Assembly: GCA_963704515.1 (NCBI GenBank) | Contig: OY969913.1 | Location: 1,302,001 to 1,366,000, forward strand | Source of the DNA: VRUE01 sp963704515 | GTDB taxonomy: Bacteria; Actinomycetota; Thermoleophilia; Solirubrobacterales; 70-9 | DNA length: 64,000 nucleotides | Reading direction: 5' to 3' | Shown here: positions 49,057 through 56,567 of the stretch, one piece after another | Position numbering within the stretch: the first letter of the stretch is position 1 | Layout of the letters: the number at the start of each line of letters is the position of its first letter | Program-made: the position numbers and the translations under genes | Notes under the pieces: model-generated | What the model saw: only the letters and a program-made list of their open reading frames with translations | Databases searched by the model: none | What the model was told of the DNA's origin: nothing

Positions 49057-49512
49057 GTGGCCCTCTGCTTCGTAGACCCAGCCGACGCGGTCCGCGCCAT
49101 CGCGGACTCGATCGGGCGTGAGGCGCGCCGCCAGCTGCTCGGCGAGGCGGTTCGCTCCTGGGTCGACGAGATTCCCGACGACGAGCTCGAGACCCACTAC
49201 GCCAAGGCCCTCGCCGAGCTCGACGAGCACGACCTCTCGATGCTCGCCGCCTGGCACGGCTCGCTCGAGGTCGGCCACCCGGTCCCCAACCGCGACTTCC
49301 TGATGGGCGCCTTCGGCTCCCTCGGCGAGAACCGCCGCGAGGCGATGAAGCTGGCCGCCGGCTTCCGCGGCGAGGAGGCCGTAGACGCCGGCGTCACCGA
49401 GGAGGACGCCCTGGAGCTGGTCCTCACCCTCCTCTCCCCACCCCGCCAGATGGAGCTTGCCCTGGAGGCCGTAGAGCTCTACATCTGGGACCGGGCCGGG
49501 TCGGATAACTAG
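49057..49512 (+). CDS. Hypothetical protein
   Basis: 151 residues, acidic and helical throughout (ELETHYAKALAELDEHDLSMLAAWHGSLEV), with no recognised domain. GTG start has TAAATT 9 nt upstream and no Shine-Dalgarno sequence. Divergent from addB. Codon usage is typical of the window, which supports it being a gene. Confidence 0.6.
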   Translation: MALCFVDPADAVRAIADSIGREARRQLLGEAVRSWVDEIPDDELETHYAKALAELDEHDLSMLAAWHGSLEVGHPVPNRDFLMGAFGSLGENRREAMKLAAGFRGEEAVDAGVTEEDALELVLTLLSPPRQMELALEAVELYIWDRAGSDN

Positions 49513-49536
49513 ATGACCCGGGGCCCTCGTCGCCGC

Positions 49537-49566
49537 TGTCATACGTGCTAGTTTTGTCGTATGACA
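49537..49566. promoter_or_regulatory. Operator TGTCATACG-N12-CGTATGACA of the RHH/MazF pair
   Basis: Perfect 9-bp inverted repeat with a 12-bp spacer that contains the -10 candidate TAGTTT (49549-49554). The right arm includes the ATG of the antitoxin (49561). Such a site fits autoregulation by a ribbon-helix-helix antitoxin of a leaderless transcript. Confidence 0.7.
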
Positions 49567-49812
49567 ATGCTCAGCTTCCGAGTCGCCGATGATGAAGCGG
49601 CCGAAGTTCAGCGCTGGGCAGAGACGCTCGGCCAGGGTCGATCAGAGTTGCTGCGCGAGGCTTTGCACCGACACTTGGTTCGACTTCGCAGCGAGGTAGA
49701 CGCGAAGAATTGGGAACGCGTGCCTCTGAGCGACTCCGAGACCTCCTTGGCGCAGATTGCCGATTGGGGACCCGCCGAGGATTGGTCGGATTGGGGAAAT
49801 GCAGCGGGGTGA
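49561..49812 (+). CDS. Ribbon-helix-helix antitoxin
   Basis: 83 residues. The N-terminal strand and two helices (MLSFRVADDEAAEVQRWAET, then GRSELLREALHRHLVRL) are the RHH fold. An acidic, Trp-rich tail (IADWGPAEDWSDWGN) is likely to bind the toxin. It overlaps the toxin gene by 14 nt. Start supported by TAGTTT 6 nt upstream and by the operator around it. Confidence 0.82.
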   Translation: MTMLSFRVADDEAAEVQRWAETLGQGRSELLREALHRHLVRLRSEVDAKNWERVPLSDSETSLAQIADWGPAEDWSDWGNAAG

Positions 49813-50104
49813 GGTCTGGTTTGTCGCCACCCTAGGCGGCGATCGACCTGTTCTCGTATTGACGCGTGACCCCGTTGCCGACCGCATTCAGTCCGTTGTG
49901 GCGGCGGCCCTGACGCGGACTCGCCGCGACCTTGTCTCAGAGCTTGCCCTCACTCCCGACGACGGCGTGCCGACCGATTGCGTGGTCAATTTCGACAACA
50001 TCCACACGATCCCGCGGGATGCTTTTCGGCGGCGTGTCACTTCGCTCTCTGATGTCAGGATGGTGGAAGCTTGCCGCACCATGCGTGACGCAGTCGGCTG
50101 CTGA
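49799..50104 (+). CDS. mazF: MazF/PemK-family endoribonuclease toxin
   Basis: 101 residues from ATG 49799. Family features: QRGEVWFVATLGGDRPVLVLTRD at the N-terminus, VAAALTRTRRDLVSELALTPDDGVPTDCVVNFDNI in the middle, TIPRDAFRRRV near the end. MazF toxins cut mRNA at short sequences. The longer frame upstream is an overlap with the antitoxin gene. Confidence 0.87.
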   Translation: MQRGEVWFVATLGGDRPVLVLTRDPVADRIQSVVAAALTRTRRDLVSELALTPDDGVPTDCVVNFDNIHTIPRDAFRRRVTSLSDVRMVEACRTMRDAVGC

Positions 50105-50106
50105 AG

Positions 50107-50739
50107 TCAGCCAAGCGCCGCGCGGATCTCGGGGATCGCCTGCTCGTTGTCCTGGAAGTGGACGGCGTGCAGGCCGGCCTTGCGGGCGCCTTCCACGTTG
50201 ACGAGCACGTCGTCGACGAAGAGACACGTCTCGGCCGGCTGCCCCACCCGCTCCAGGGTCAGCTCGTAGATCTTCGATTCCGGCTTGCGGCAGCCGACGA
50301 AGCCGGAGTCGACCACCGTCTCGAAGATCTCGTCGACCGGCATCATCGAGCGCCAGAGCGGCTCCCACTCGCGCACGTTGTTGGTCAGCATCGCCATCCG
50401 GTAGCCCTCGGCCTTCAGCTCCTCCATCAGCGCGATCATCGGCGGGTTCGGGTTGAGCGCCTCGAAGTAGATCTCGCGGAAGCGGTGCATCTCCGGCCGG
50501 TGGCCGAGCAGCGGCTCGAGCGCGTCGGTTAGCTGGTCGAGGAAGGCGACCTCGGTGATCTCTCCCCGCTCCATTTCGAACAGCGGGTTGTCGCCGTTGG
50601 CCTCCGTGGCGGCCTGCATCGCCCTGCCGAGCGTCTCGGTGGTGATCCCGGTCTGGTCCTGGAAGGCCATGAAGGACTGCACCAGCGGCGTCGTCAGCAC
50701 GCCGCCGAAGTCGGAGATGATCGTGCCGATCTCAGCCAC
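50107..50739 (-). CDS. HAD-superfamily hydrolase
   Basis: 210 residues. Motif I is IISDFGGVL with nucleophile D10 and glycine at +2 in place of Asp, as in the epoxide-hydrolase-N/YihX-like branch. Motif II MLTNN, motif III Lys in RKPESKIYEL, motif IV FVDDVLVNVEGA. Probably a phosphatase or dehalogenase-like enzyme of unknown substrate. Overlaps the upstream gene by 8 nt. Confidence 0.83.
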   Translation of the reverse strand: MAEIGTIISDFGGVLTTPLVQSFMAFQDQTGITTETLGRAMQAATEANGDNPLFEMERGEITEVAFLDQLTDALEPLLGHRPEMHRFREIYFEALNPNPPMIALMEELKAEGYRMAMLTNNVREWEPLWRSMMPVDEIFETVVDSGFVGCRKPESKIYELTLERVGQPAETCLFVDDVLVNVEGARKAGLHAVHFQDNEQAIPEIRAALG

Positions 50740-51124
50740 CGGCGCGCACCACCTCGTAGTGGCCGAGCCCCTCGCGCCCCTCGAGCGCCCAGCGGAAGAA
50801 GGCGATCGTGCCGCGCGCCCCGGGATGGGTGACCGCGCTGGCGCTGATCAGCGTCCCGGCGCCGCGCAGCGGCTGGCCGTCCTCGTCGTCGAGCCAAAGC
50901 TCCAGCGTCGCCCGCCGCTGCACGCCATCGGGCCCGTACTCGGTTGAGAGCAGCGCCTCGCTCACCTCGACCGGCGCCCCGTCGGGACCGCAGAGGACCG
51001 CGGCGACGCTCTCCTCGCCGTGCCCCGCCGACCCGGCCGGCTGCACCGCGCTCAGCGCCAGCAGCCCGCCGTCGGCGAACGCGATCCCGATCGACCGCCG
51101 CTGAATCTCACCCGGCTCGCTCAT
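50732..51124 (-). CDS. Hypothetical protein, beta-rich
   Basis: 130 residues without signal peptide or membrane segment. Alternating strands (GIAFADGGLLALSAVQPAG, TLELWLDDEDGQPLRGAGTL) suggest a beta-sandwich. No family recognised. TAGGCT (51139-51134 on the complement) lies 9 nt before its ATG. It is co-translated with the HAD hydrolase through an 8-base overlap, so the two may work together. Confidence 0.6.
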   Translation of the reverse strand: MSEPGEIQRRSIGIAFADGGLLALSAVQPAGSAGHGEESVAAVLCGPDGAPVEVSEALLSTEYGPDGVQRRATLELWLDDEDGQPLRGAGTLISASAVTHPGARGTIAFFRWALEGREGLGHYEVVRAGG

Positions 51125-51177
51125 CGGCGGCGAAGCCTATTGGCCGACCGGACCGGAGGCCCGGGTACCATTGCGCC

Positions 51178-51495
51178 ATGTCCGAGAACCAGACCGCAGC
51201 CCTCACAGAAGATGACGTCCTCGAGGCCCTGGAGGAAGTGATCGACCCCGAGCTGGGGCTCGACTTCGTCTCCCTCGGCCTCGTCTACGACGTCGAGATC
51301 GAGAAAGAAGACGTCTACGTCACCTTCACCCTGACCACCCCCGCCTGCCCGATCGGCCCCCAGGTCTCCGAGCAGATGAAGGAGTTCGTAGGCGACCTCC
51401 CCGGCGTCTCCGCCGTCCACCCCAAGATGATCTTCGACCCCCCCTGGAGCCCCGAGATGATGACCGAGGACGCCAAGTTCGCGCTGGGCTTCTAG
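51178..51495 (+). CDS. sufT: SufT-like metal-sulfur cluster assembly factor (MIP18/DUF59)
   Basis: 105 residues from ATG 51178, with TACCAT exactly 6 nt upstream. Family motif: VLEALEEVIDPELGLDFVSLGLVYDVEI and TFTLTTPACPIGP with the conserved Cys. It helps mature Fe-S proteins. It is 9-12 kb from the suf genes at the end of the window, not in their operon. Confidence 0.87.
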   Translation: MSENQTAALTEDDVLEALEEVIDPELGLDFVSLGLVYDVEIEKEDVYVTFTLTTPACPIGPQVSEQMKEFVGDLPGVSAVHPKMIFDPPWSPEMMTEDAKFALGF

Positions 51496-51537
51496 TCCCT
51501 CTCGCCGCGCGAACTTTACGAGGGCGCCTCGCGAGGC

Positions 51538-51543
51538 TATGCT
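51538..51543 (+). promoter_or_regulatory. Candidate -10 element (TATGCT) for a leaderless transcript
   Basis: TATGCT ends exactly 6 nt before the GTG at 51550. No Shine-Dalgarno sequence. Confidence 0.5.
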
Positions 51544-51549
51544 GCCGTC

Positions 51550-52245
51550 GTGGATTCGAAGCCGCATCGGCCGTCTCCAGCGCTCGTAATCAGCTGCATC
51601 GCCCTCTTCCTCGCGCTGGGTGGGACCGGCTATGCGGCCAGCCAGATAGTCGTCTCGACCCCGAGTTACAAGAAGGCGAAGAAGTCGAAGCCGAAGATCT
51701 CGAAGAAGCAAATCGAAGCGGCTGTCGCCAAGTACGTCAAGGCGCACAAGAAGGAACTCAGCGGACCCGCGGGTGCAAACGGAGCGCCGGGACCGCCTGG
51801 GGACCCGGGTCCCCAGGGTGTGCCGGGCGCTGTAGGACAGCCTGGTGCGACTGGAGCTGCCTCCAGCTCCGCCAGTCTGGCGGGCCCGGTTAGCACGGGC
51901 TCCTCGAGCCGCGTCGACCTCGGCGGTCCGAGCGTTACGGTGAAAGTTGGGCCCAGCGGGCTGATTGCCTACTGGATCAAGGCGAGGCTGAAGAGCGTCG
52001 GTGGGGGCACGGCGAAGGTCGTCCTCCTCGATTCCACAGGCGAAGCGTCACAGATAGAAAGCTCTTCGAGCGGCGCGATCACCTACTACACGAAGCCCGA
52101 AAGCAATTCGGGCACCTTCATCTTCAACCCGGGCCTCTCGACTGACTACGTTGGGCCCGGCACGAGGACGATCTCGCTCCAGTACTTGGACACGGCGGGG
52201 ACAGGCGTGTTCGAAGAACTGGAGCTCGTCGTCATCCCGCTCTGA
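51550..52245 (+). CDS. Collagen-like exported protein with RPSPA-type N-terminus
   Basis: 231 residues. N-terminus HRPSPALVISCIALFLALGG then TGYAA, as in the proteins at 15687 and 41450. A Lys-rich stretch (40-70) is followed by eleven G-x-y triplets (residues 72-104), a short collagen-like rod. The C-terminal domain (about 110-231) is beta-rich and could trimerise, as in tumour-necrosis-factor/C1q-like heads of bacterial collagens; that is inference. Followed closely by a secreted trypsin. Confidence 0.75.
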   Translation: MDSKPHRPSPALVISCIALFLALGGTGYAASQIVVSTPSYKKAKKSKPKISKKQIEAAVAKYVKAHKKELSGPAGANGAPGPPGDPGPQGVPGAVGQPGATGAASSSASLAGPVSTGSSSRVDLGGPSVTVKVGPSGLIAYWIKARLKSVGGGTAKVVLLDSTGEASQIESSSSGAITYYTKPESNSGTFIFNPGLSTDYVGPGTRTISLQYLDTAGTGVFEELELVVIPL

Positions 52246-52262
52246 GAACCTCGCGGGTACGG

Positions 52263-53516
52263 ATGGATTCTCTCTGTGCGCTGAGTGCCAATCGTAGGGG
52301 CAGGGTTCGTGGCTGTTTGCGGACCGCCGTGCTGGCGGCGCTTTGCTGCCTCTTGGTGGCCAGCCCTGCGTCTGCCTCTGCACGTCCGTCGACGGGCGGG
52401 AACGCCGGCGCCACGGCCTCGGTGATCAAGGGCACACCTGCCTCGATCACGGACTTCCCGTGGCTCGCGCACGTCACGTATGAAGGTGCGGCTGAGGGGT
52501 TCGAATGCAGCGGGTCCGTCGTCGCGCCCCGCTTGGTGCTGACGGCGGGGCACTGCGCGGTGGCCGAGTCTGGGCGCGTTCTGGACCCCTCGCACTACCG
52601 CGTGGTCACGGGTTTGGGGGACCTCAAGCAGTTGACGCCCGAACATGTCTCCGCGGTCGTTCAGGTGCTCGTCGATCCGAGCTACGAACCGTCTAAGAAC
52701 CTCAACGACGCCGCCCTGTTGGTGCTCGCGGCGCCGGTCGCGGCGCCGCCGATCGCCCTGGCTACCGCCGACGACGAGGCCCTGTCATCCGGTGGGACGC
52801 CGATCTCGATCGTCGGCTGGGGACTGACGAGCGGCGCCTCGACGAAGGCGCCGACAGTTCTGCGGTCCGGCGAAGCCGTGATTCAGGACGACGCCTACTG
52901 CCGAATGAAGGCGAAAACGGTGACCCCCTTCTACAGCGTTGCCACCCAGATCTGTTCGATCGCGCCGCCGAGCTTCGAAGTGGGGGTCTGCCACGGCGAC
53001 AGCGGCGGGCCCGTTATCGCGGTCCGCTCGGACGGCGTGCCGGTCCAGGTCGGGATCATCAGCATGGCCGACCCGGTGTGCAAGACCAACATTCCCGATG
53101 TCGAGACCCGGGTCGATCAGGTGACTCCATGGATATCGAGCTGGATTGCCGCCGTTGAAGCCGGAGCCCCGGCGCCCCCGATCGTGGTGCCGCCGCTGCT
53201 GCGCCTTCCGAAGCTGACCTTCAAGGCGGCCGAATCTCTCGCCTATATCGGGCTGGCGGGCGATTTCCGCAACCGATTCCTGAAGGGTCGCTTCAAGGAA
53301 ATCGGATGCCGGCGAGTCGCACGGGAAAAGATCAAGTGCCAGGTCTTCTGGTATCTGGCCGGCAGCGTCTACATCGGCTCGGCGACGGTCTATTACTCGC
53401 TCCCCCGCGAAGGCGCGCCCTGGAACCTTCGCTACCGGATCCGCAAGGTCGGAGCGGCCTGCTGGCTCAACCGGGGGAGCGCAAAGCGCTGTCCCGGGAC
53501 TCTCTACCACCGCTGA
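52263..53516 (+). CDS. Secreted trypsin-like serine protease with C-terminal extension
   Basis: 417 residues. Signal peptide about residues 15-40, possible propeptide, then a chymotrypsin fold from ASVIKGTPASITDFPWLAHV. Catalytic triad H97 (LTAGHC), D149 (NLNDAALLVL) and S247 (VCHGDSGGP). The protease ends near residue 300. A Pro-rich linker and about 110 further residues with a disulfide-type Cys pattern (IGCRRVAREKIKCQVFWYLAG) form an extra domain. Starts 17 bp after the collagen-like gene, so possibly one operon. Confidence 0.88.
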   Translation: MDSLCALSANRRGRVRGCLRTAVLAALCCLLVASPASASARPSTGGNAGATASVIKGTPASITDFPWLAHVTYEGAAEGFECSGSVVAPRLVLTAGHCAVAESGRVLDPSHYRVVTGLGDLKQLTPEHVSAVVQVLVDPSYEPSKNLNDAALLVLAAPVAAPPIALATADDEALSSGGTPISIVGWGLTSGASTKAPTVLRSGEAVIQDDAYCRMKAKTVTPFYSVATQICSIAPPSFEVGVCHGDSGGPVIAVRSDGVPVQVGIISMADPVCKTNIPDVETRVDQVTPWISSWIAAVEAGAPAPPIVVPPLLRLPKLTFKAAESLAYIGLAGDFRNRFLKGRFKEIGCRRVAREKIKCQVFWYLAGSVYIGSATVYYSLPREGAPWNLRYRIRKVGAACWLNRGSAKRCPGTLYHR

Positions 53517-53559
53517 GCGCGCCGGGCCGGCGATCCAACCCGTTCAACCGCGCGGCGAG

Positions 53560-54030
53560 TCAGCTCGGCAGCCGCGGGTCGTCCACGTCGATCTCCTCCG
53601 CGCTGGCCTCATAGTCGTATGAGCGCCTCGCAGGGCCGGTGCCGGTGGGGCCTCCCGGCGTCCCGACGATCAGGAACCGCCGCGCCACGTAGCCGCGCAT
53701 CAGGCGCCGGACGATCGCCCGGGTCGGTGGGATCAGGAAGATTGCGCCGAAGATGTCGGTGACGAAGCCTGGGGTGAGGAGGAGGGTGCCGCCGATCGCG
53801 ATCAGCAGGCCGTCGGCGACCTCCTTGCCGGGAAAGCGGCGCTCGGCGAGGGCGGCGTTGAAGCGGCGCCAGGCGCCGCGGCCCTGGTGGCGCAGCAGCA
53901 GCGAGCCGAGCAGGGCGTCGGCCAGCAGCAGGGCGATCGTCGGCCAGACGCCGATCAGCGAGCCGACCTGGATGATCACGTAGAGCTCGACGATCGGGAC
54001 TGCGATGAAGAGGGCGACGAGGATTGCCAC
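53560..54030 (-). CDS. fxsA: FxsA-family membrane protein
   Basis: 156 residues. Family pattern: VPIVELYVIIQVGSLIGVWPTIALLLADALLG, then GTLLLTPGFVTDIFGAIFLIPPTR. FxsA is an inner-membrane protein that in E. coli counters F-plasmid exclusion of phage T7; its general role is unknown. GTG start with TAGGCT exactly 6 nt upstream (54042-54037 on the complement). Confidence 0.86.
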   Translation of the reverse strand: MAILVALFIAVPIVELYVIIQVGSLIGVWPTIALLLADALLGSLLLRHQGRGAWRRFNAALAERRFPGKEVADGLLIAIGGTLLLTPGFVTDIFGAIFLIPPTRAIVRRLMRGYVARRFLIVGTPGGPTGTGPARRSYDYEASAEEIDVDDPRLPS

Positions 54031-54061
54031 CGGTCAAGCCTAGTCCGGCGGAATCTCCGGC

Positions 54062-55474
54062 TCAGGCCGGTGCCGCGGCCGCGGCGGCCTCCTCGAGCTC
54101 CGCGAGCGAGCGGTCGAGGCCGGTGGCGAAGGTTTCGATGTCCTCCATCGCGTCGTAGTCGCCGAGCAGGCCGAAGCCGACGTGGCCGTTGTAGCTCATG
54201 ATCGCCACCGCGAGGGCGTGGTTCTGGGGGAGGAAGGCGACCGGGAAGACCTCCTCCAGCTCGCGGCCGAGCACGTAGAGGGGGATCTGCGGACCGGGCA
54301 CGTTGGTGACGATCATGTTGAAGAGGCGGGTGGAGAAGTTGATCCGCGAGGCCTGCGCCAGCAGGGTCGGCGGGGCGAAGTCGTTGAAGCGGGCGATCAC
54401 TTCCGCGCCGAGCGCCTGCTTGGAGCGCTTCAGCCCCTCCATCTGCTCGCTGACCACGCGCAGGCGGCGCACCGGGTCCTCGACGTAGACGGGCAGCGGC
54501 CCGCGCATCGCCGCGATCCGGTTGCCGAGGTCGCCCCGCTCGTCGGCGGCTCGGATCGAGACCGGTACCAGCGCTCGCAGCTCCAGGCCCTCGGTGCGGA
54601 TGCCGCGCGCGTGCAGCCACTCGCGCAGCGCACCGGTGACCACCGCCAGGACGACGTCGTTGACCGTGCCGCCGAAGGTGTCCTTGATCCGCTTGAAGGT
54701 CGCCAGTTCCGAGCGCGCCCAGGTGAAGCGCCGGTGCGGGCCGATCGGCTGGTTGAGCGGCACCGAGGGCGCCGGGTCGGCGAAGGCGCCGACCACCTCG
54801 CCCAGCCCCTCCACGGCCTCGCCCACGCGGTGGGCCGCTTTCTCGGGATGGCGCACCGCCTCGACCGCGCGCTCGAGCAGCTTCACCGGCGCCGCCGCCA
54901 GGTCGACCGCGCCGCGCGTGACGAGCTCGGCCGTGGTCGGCTGGCGCTCCGGCACCCAGCCGTCCTCGTTCCGCACAGGCTCGGGCACCGGCTCGAGGTC
55001 GAAGAGGACGGTGCCGATGTCGACGCCGGAGATTCCGTCGACCATCGCGTGGTGGGTCTTGGTCAGCAGCGCGAAGCGGTCGCGCTCCAGGCCCTGCACC
55101 AGCCACAGCTCCCAGAGCGGCTTGGAGCGGTCGAGCTGCTGGGAGAAGACGCGCCCGGCCAGCCGCTTCAGCTGCCGCTCGCCGCCCGGGTCGGGCAGCG
55201 CGGTGTGGCGGATGTGGTAGGTCAGGTTGAAGTTGACGTCATCGGCCCAGAGCGGCCGCCCGGCCTCCAGTGGCGGCGTGACGAGGCGCTGGCGGAACCG
55301 CGGCACCTGGTTCAGTCGGCCGCGCACGTGCTCGACCAGATCGACGTACTTCGGCGGCGGCCCCTCGAAGATCAGGATCGCGCCGACGTGCATGTGGCTC
55401 GCCGAGGTCTCGTTGGTGAGGAACGAGGCGTCGACGGCCGTCAGTCGGTCGAGGTGGCGTCCTTGCGTTGCCAT
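54062..55474 (-). CDS. Wax ester synthase / diacylglycerol acyltransferase (WS/DGAT)
   Basis: 470 residues, full length for the family. Catalytic H141-H142-A-M-V-D146-G in the N-terminal domain, preceded by SKPLWELWLVQGL. C-terminal features: GTVNDVVLAVVTGALREWL and NMIVTNVPGPQIPLYVLG. It makes triacylglycerol or wax esters from acyl-CoA as storage lipid, a counterpart to the beta-oxidation genes in the window. TAGCCT lies exactly 6 nt before the ATG. Confidence 0.92.
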   Translation of the reverse strand: MATQGRHLDRLTAVDASFLTNETSASHMHVGAILIFEGPPPKYVDLVEHVRGRLNQVPRFRQRLVTPPLEAGRPLWADDVNFNLTYHIRHTALPDPGGERQLKRLAGRVFSQQLDRSKPLWELWLVQGLERDRFALLTKTHHAMVDGISGVDIGTVLFDLEPVPEPVRNEDGWVPERQPTTAELVTRGAVDLAAAPVKLLERAVEAVRHPEKAAHRVGEAVEGLGEVVGAFADPAPSVPLNQPIGPHRRFTWARSELATFKRIKDTFGGTVNDVVLAVVTGALREWLHARGIRTEGLELRALVPVSIRAADERGDLGNRIAAMRGPLPVYVEDPVRRLRVVSEQMEGLKRSKQALGAEVIARFNDFAPPTLLAQASRINFSTRLFNMIVTNVPGPQIPLYVLGRELEEVFPVAFLPQNHALAVAIMSYNGHVGFGLLGDYDAMEDIETFATGLDRSLAELEEAAAAAAPA

Positions 55475-55500
55475 CGCCTTAGGCTAGCTACTCTGCGGCT
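55475..55500. promoter_or_regulatory. Compact divergent promoter between WS/DGAT and ispH
   Basis: Only 26 bp separate the two start codons. TAGCCT (55486-55481, minus) is 6 nt before the WS/DGAT ATG, and TACTCT (55489-55494, plus) is 6 nt before the ispH ATG. Both transcripts would be leaderless and the two -10 elements stand 2 bp apart. Confidence 0.5.
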
Positions 55501-56466
55501 ATGCCTTCACTCGCCACGGCAGCGCCGAAACGAGTCCTGCTCGCGGCCCCGCGCGGTTACTGCGCGGGCGTCGACCGCGCCGTGCAGACGGTCGAGCGCG
55601 CCCTGGAGCTCCACGGAGCGCCGGTCTACGTGCGCAAGGAGATCGTCCACAACAAGCACGTCGTCGAGGAGCTGGCCAAGCGCGGCGCGATCTTCGTCGA
55701 GCAGGAGACCGAGGTTCCGGAGGGGGAGATGGTCGTCTTCTCGGCCCACGGCGTGGCGCCGGCGGTGCACCAGAACGCCGCCGCCCGCCGGCTGCGGACG
55801 ATCGACGCCACCTGCCCGCTGGTCACCAAGGTCCACGTCTCCGCCCGCCGCTTCGCCGCCGAGGGCTATACGATCATCATGATCGGCCACGAGGGCCACG
55901 AGGAGGTCGAAGGGACCACCGGCGAGGCGCCCGAGAGTATCGTCCTCATCGAAACCGCGGACGAGGTCGAGAGCCTCGAGGTCCCGGACCCGACCAAGGT
56001 CGCCTTCATCACTCAGACCACGCTCTCGGTCGACGAGACCGCCGAGGTGATCGCCGCCCTGCGCGCGAAGTTCCCGGCGATCGTCAGCTCCAAGTCCGAC
56101 GACATCTGTTACGCGACGACCAACCGCCAGATCGCGGTCAAGCAGTTGGCCCGCGAGTGCGAGCTGGTCCTCGTCATCGGCTCGACCAACTCGTCGAACT
56201 CGAACCGCCTGGTCGAGGTGGCGCGTGAGCACGGCGCCGCCTCGCACCTGATCGACAACCACACCCAGGTCGAGGAGGCCTGGCTGGAGGGCGTCGAGAC
56301 GGTTGGGATCACCTCGGGGGCGAGCGCGCCCGAGGAGCTGGTCGAGAGCCTGGTCGAGCTCTTCCGCGAGCGGGGGGCGAGCGAGGTCTCCGAGCTGCGC
56401 ACGGTCCACGAGGACGTGCGCTTCATGCTGCCGAAGGAGATTCGGGAAGCGACGCCTGCCGCGTAG
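55501..56466 (+). CDS. ispH: 4-hydroxy-3-methylbut-2-enyl diphosphate reductase
   Basis: 321 residues. The three Cys ligands of the Fe-S cluster are C21 (PRGYCAGVDRAV), C105 (DATCPLVTKVH) and C203 (DDICYATTNRQ). SAHGVAP and TSGASAPEELV are further signatures. It makes IPP and DMAPP in the last step of the MEP pathway. The stop TAG falls in the palindromic element that follows. Confidence 0.95.
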   Translation: MPSLATAAPKRVLLAAPRGYCAGVDRAVQTVERALELHGAPVYVRKEIVHNKHVVEELAKRGAIFVEQETEVPEGEMVVFSAHGVAPAVHQNAAARRLRTIDATCPLVTKVHVSARRFAAEGYTIIMIGHEGHEEVEGTTGEAPESIVLIETADEVESLEVPDPTKVAFITQTTLSVDETAEVIAALRAKFPAIVSSKSDDICYATTNRQIAVKQLARECELVLVIGSTNSSNSNRLVEVAREHGAASHLIDNHTQVEEAWLEGVETVGITSGASAPEELVESLVELFRERGASEVSELRTVHEDVRFMLPKEIREATPAA

Positions 56467-56468
56467 GG

Positions 56469-56567
56469 GGAGGGAGGACGGGGACCCCCTCCGCCGGACA
56501 ATTTCCGTCCTAATGAGGCCGAAAATTTGAGTATCCGCCCGTCGGAGGGGGTCCCCGTCCTCCCTCC
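56469..56567. repeat. Long palindromic intergenic element (element 5)
   Basis: Bases 56469-56493 and 56543-56567 are a perfect 25-bp inverted repeat with a 49-base interior. The interior has its own weak pairing (AATTTCC against GAAAATT). Both flanking convergent genes end with TAG at or beside the arms (56464-56466 and 56569-56567). The interior differs from elements 2-4. Confidence 0.85.
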
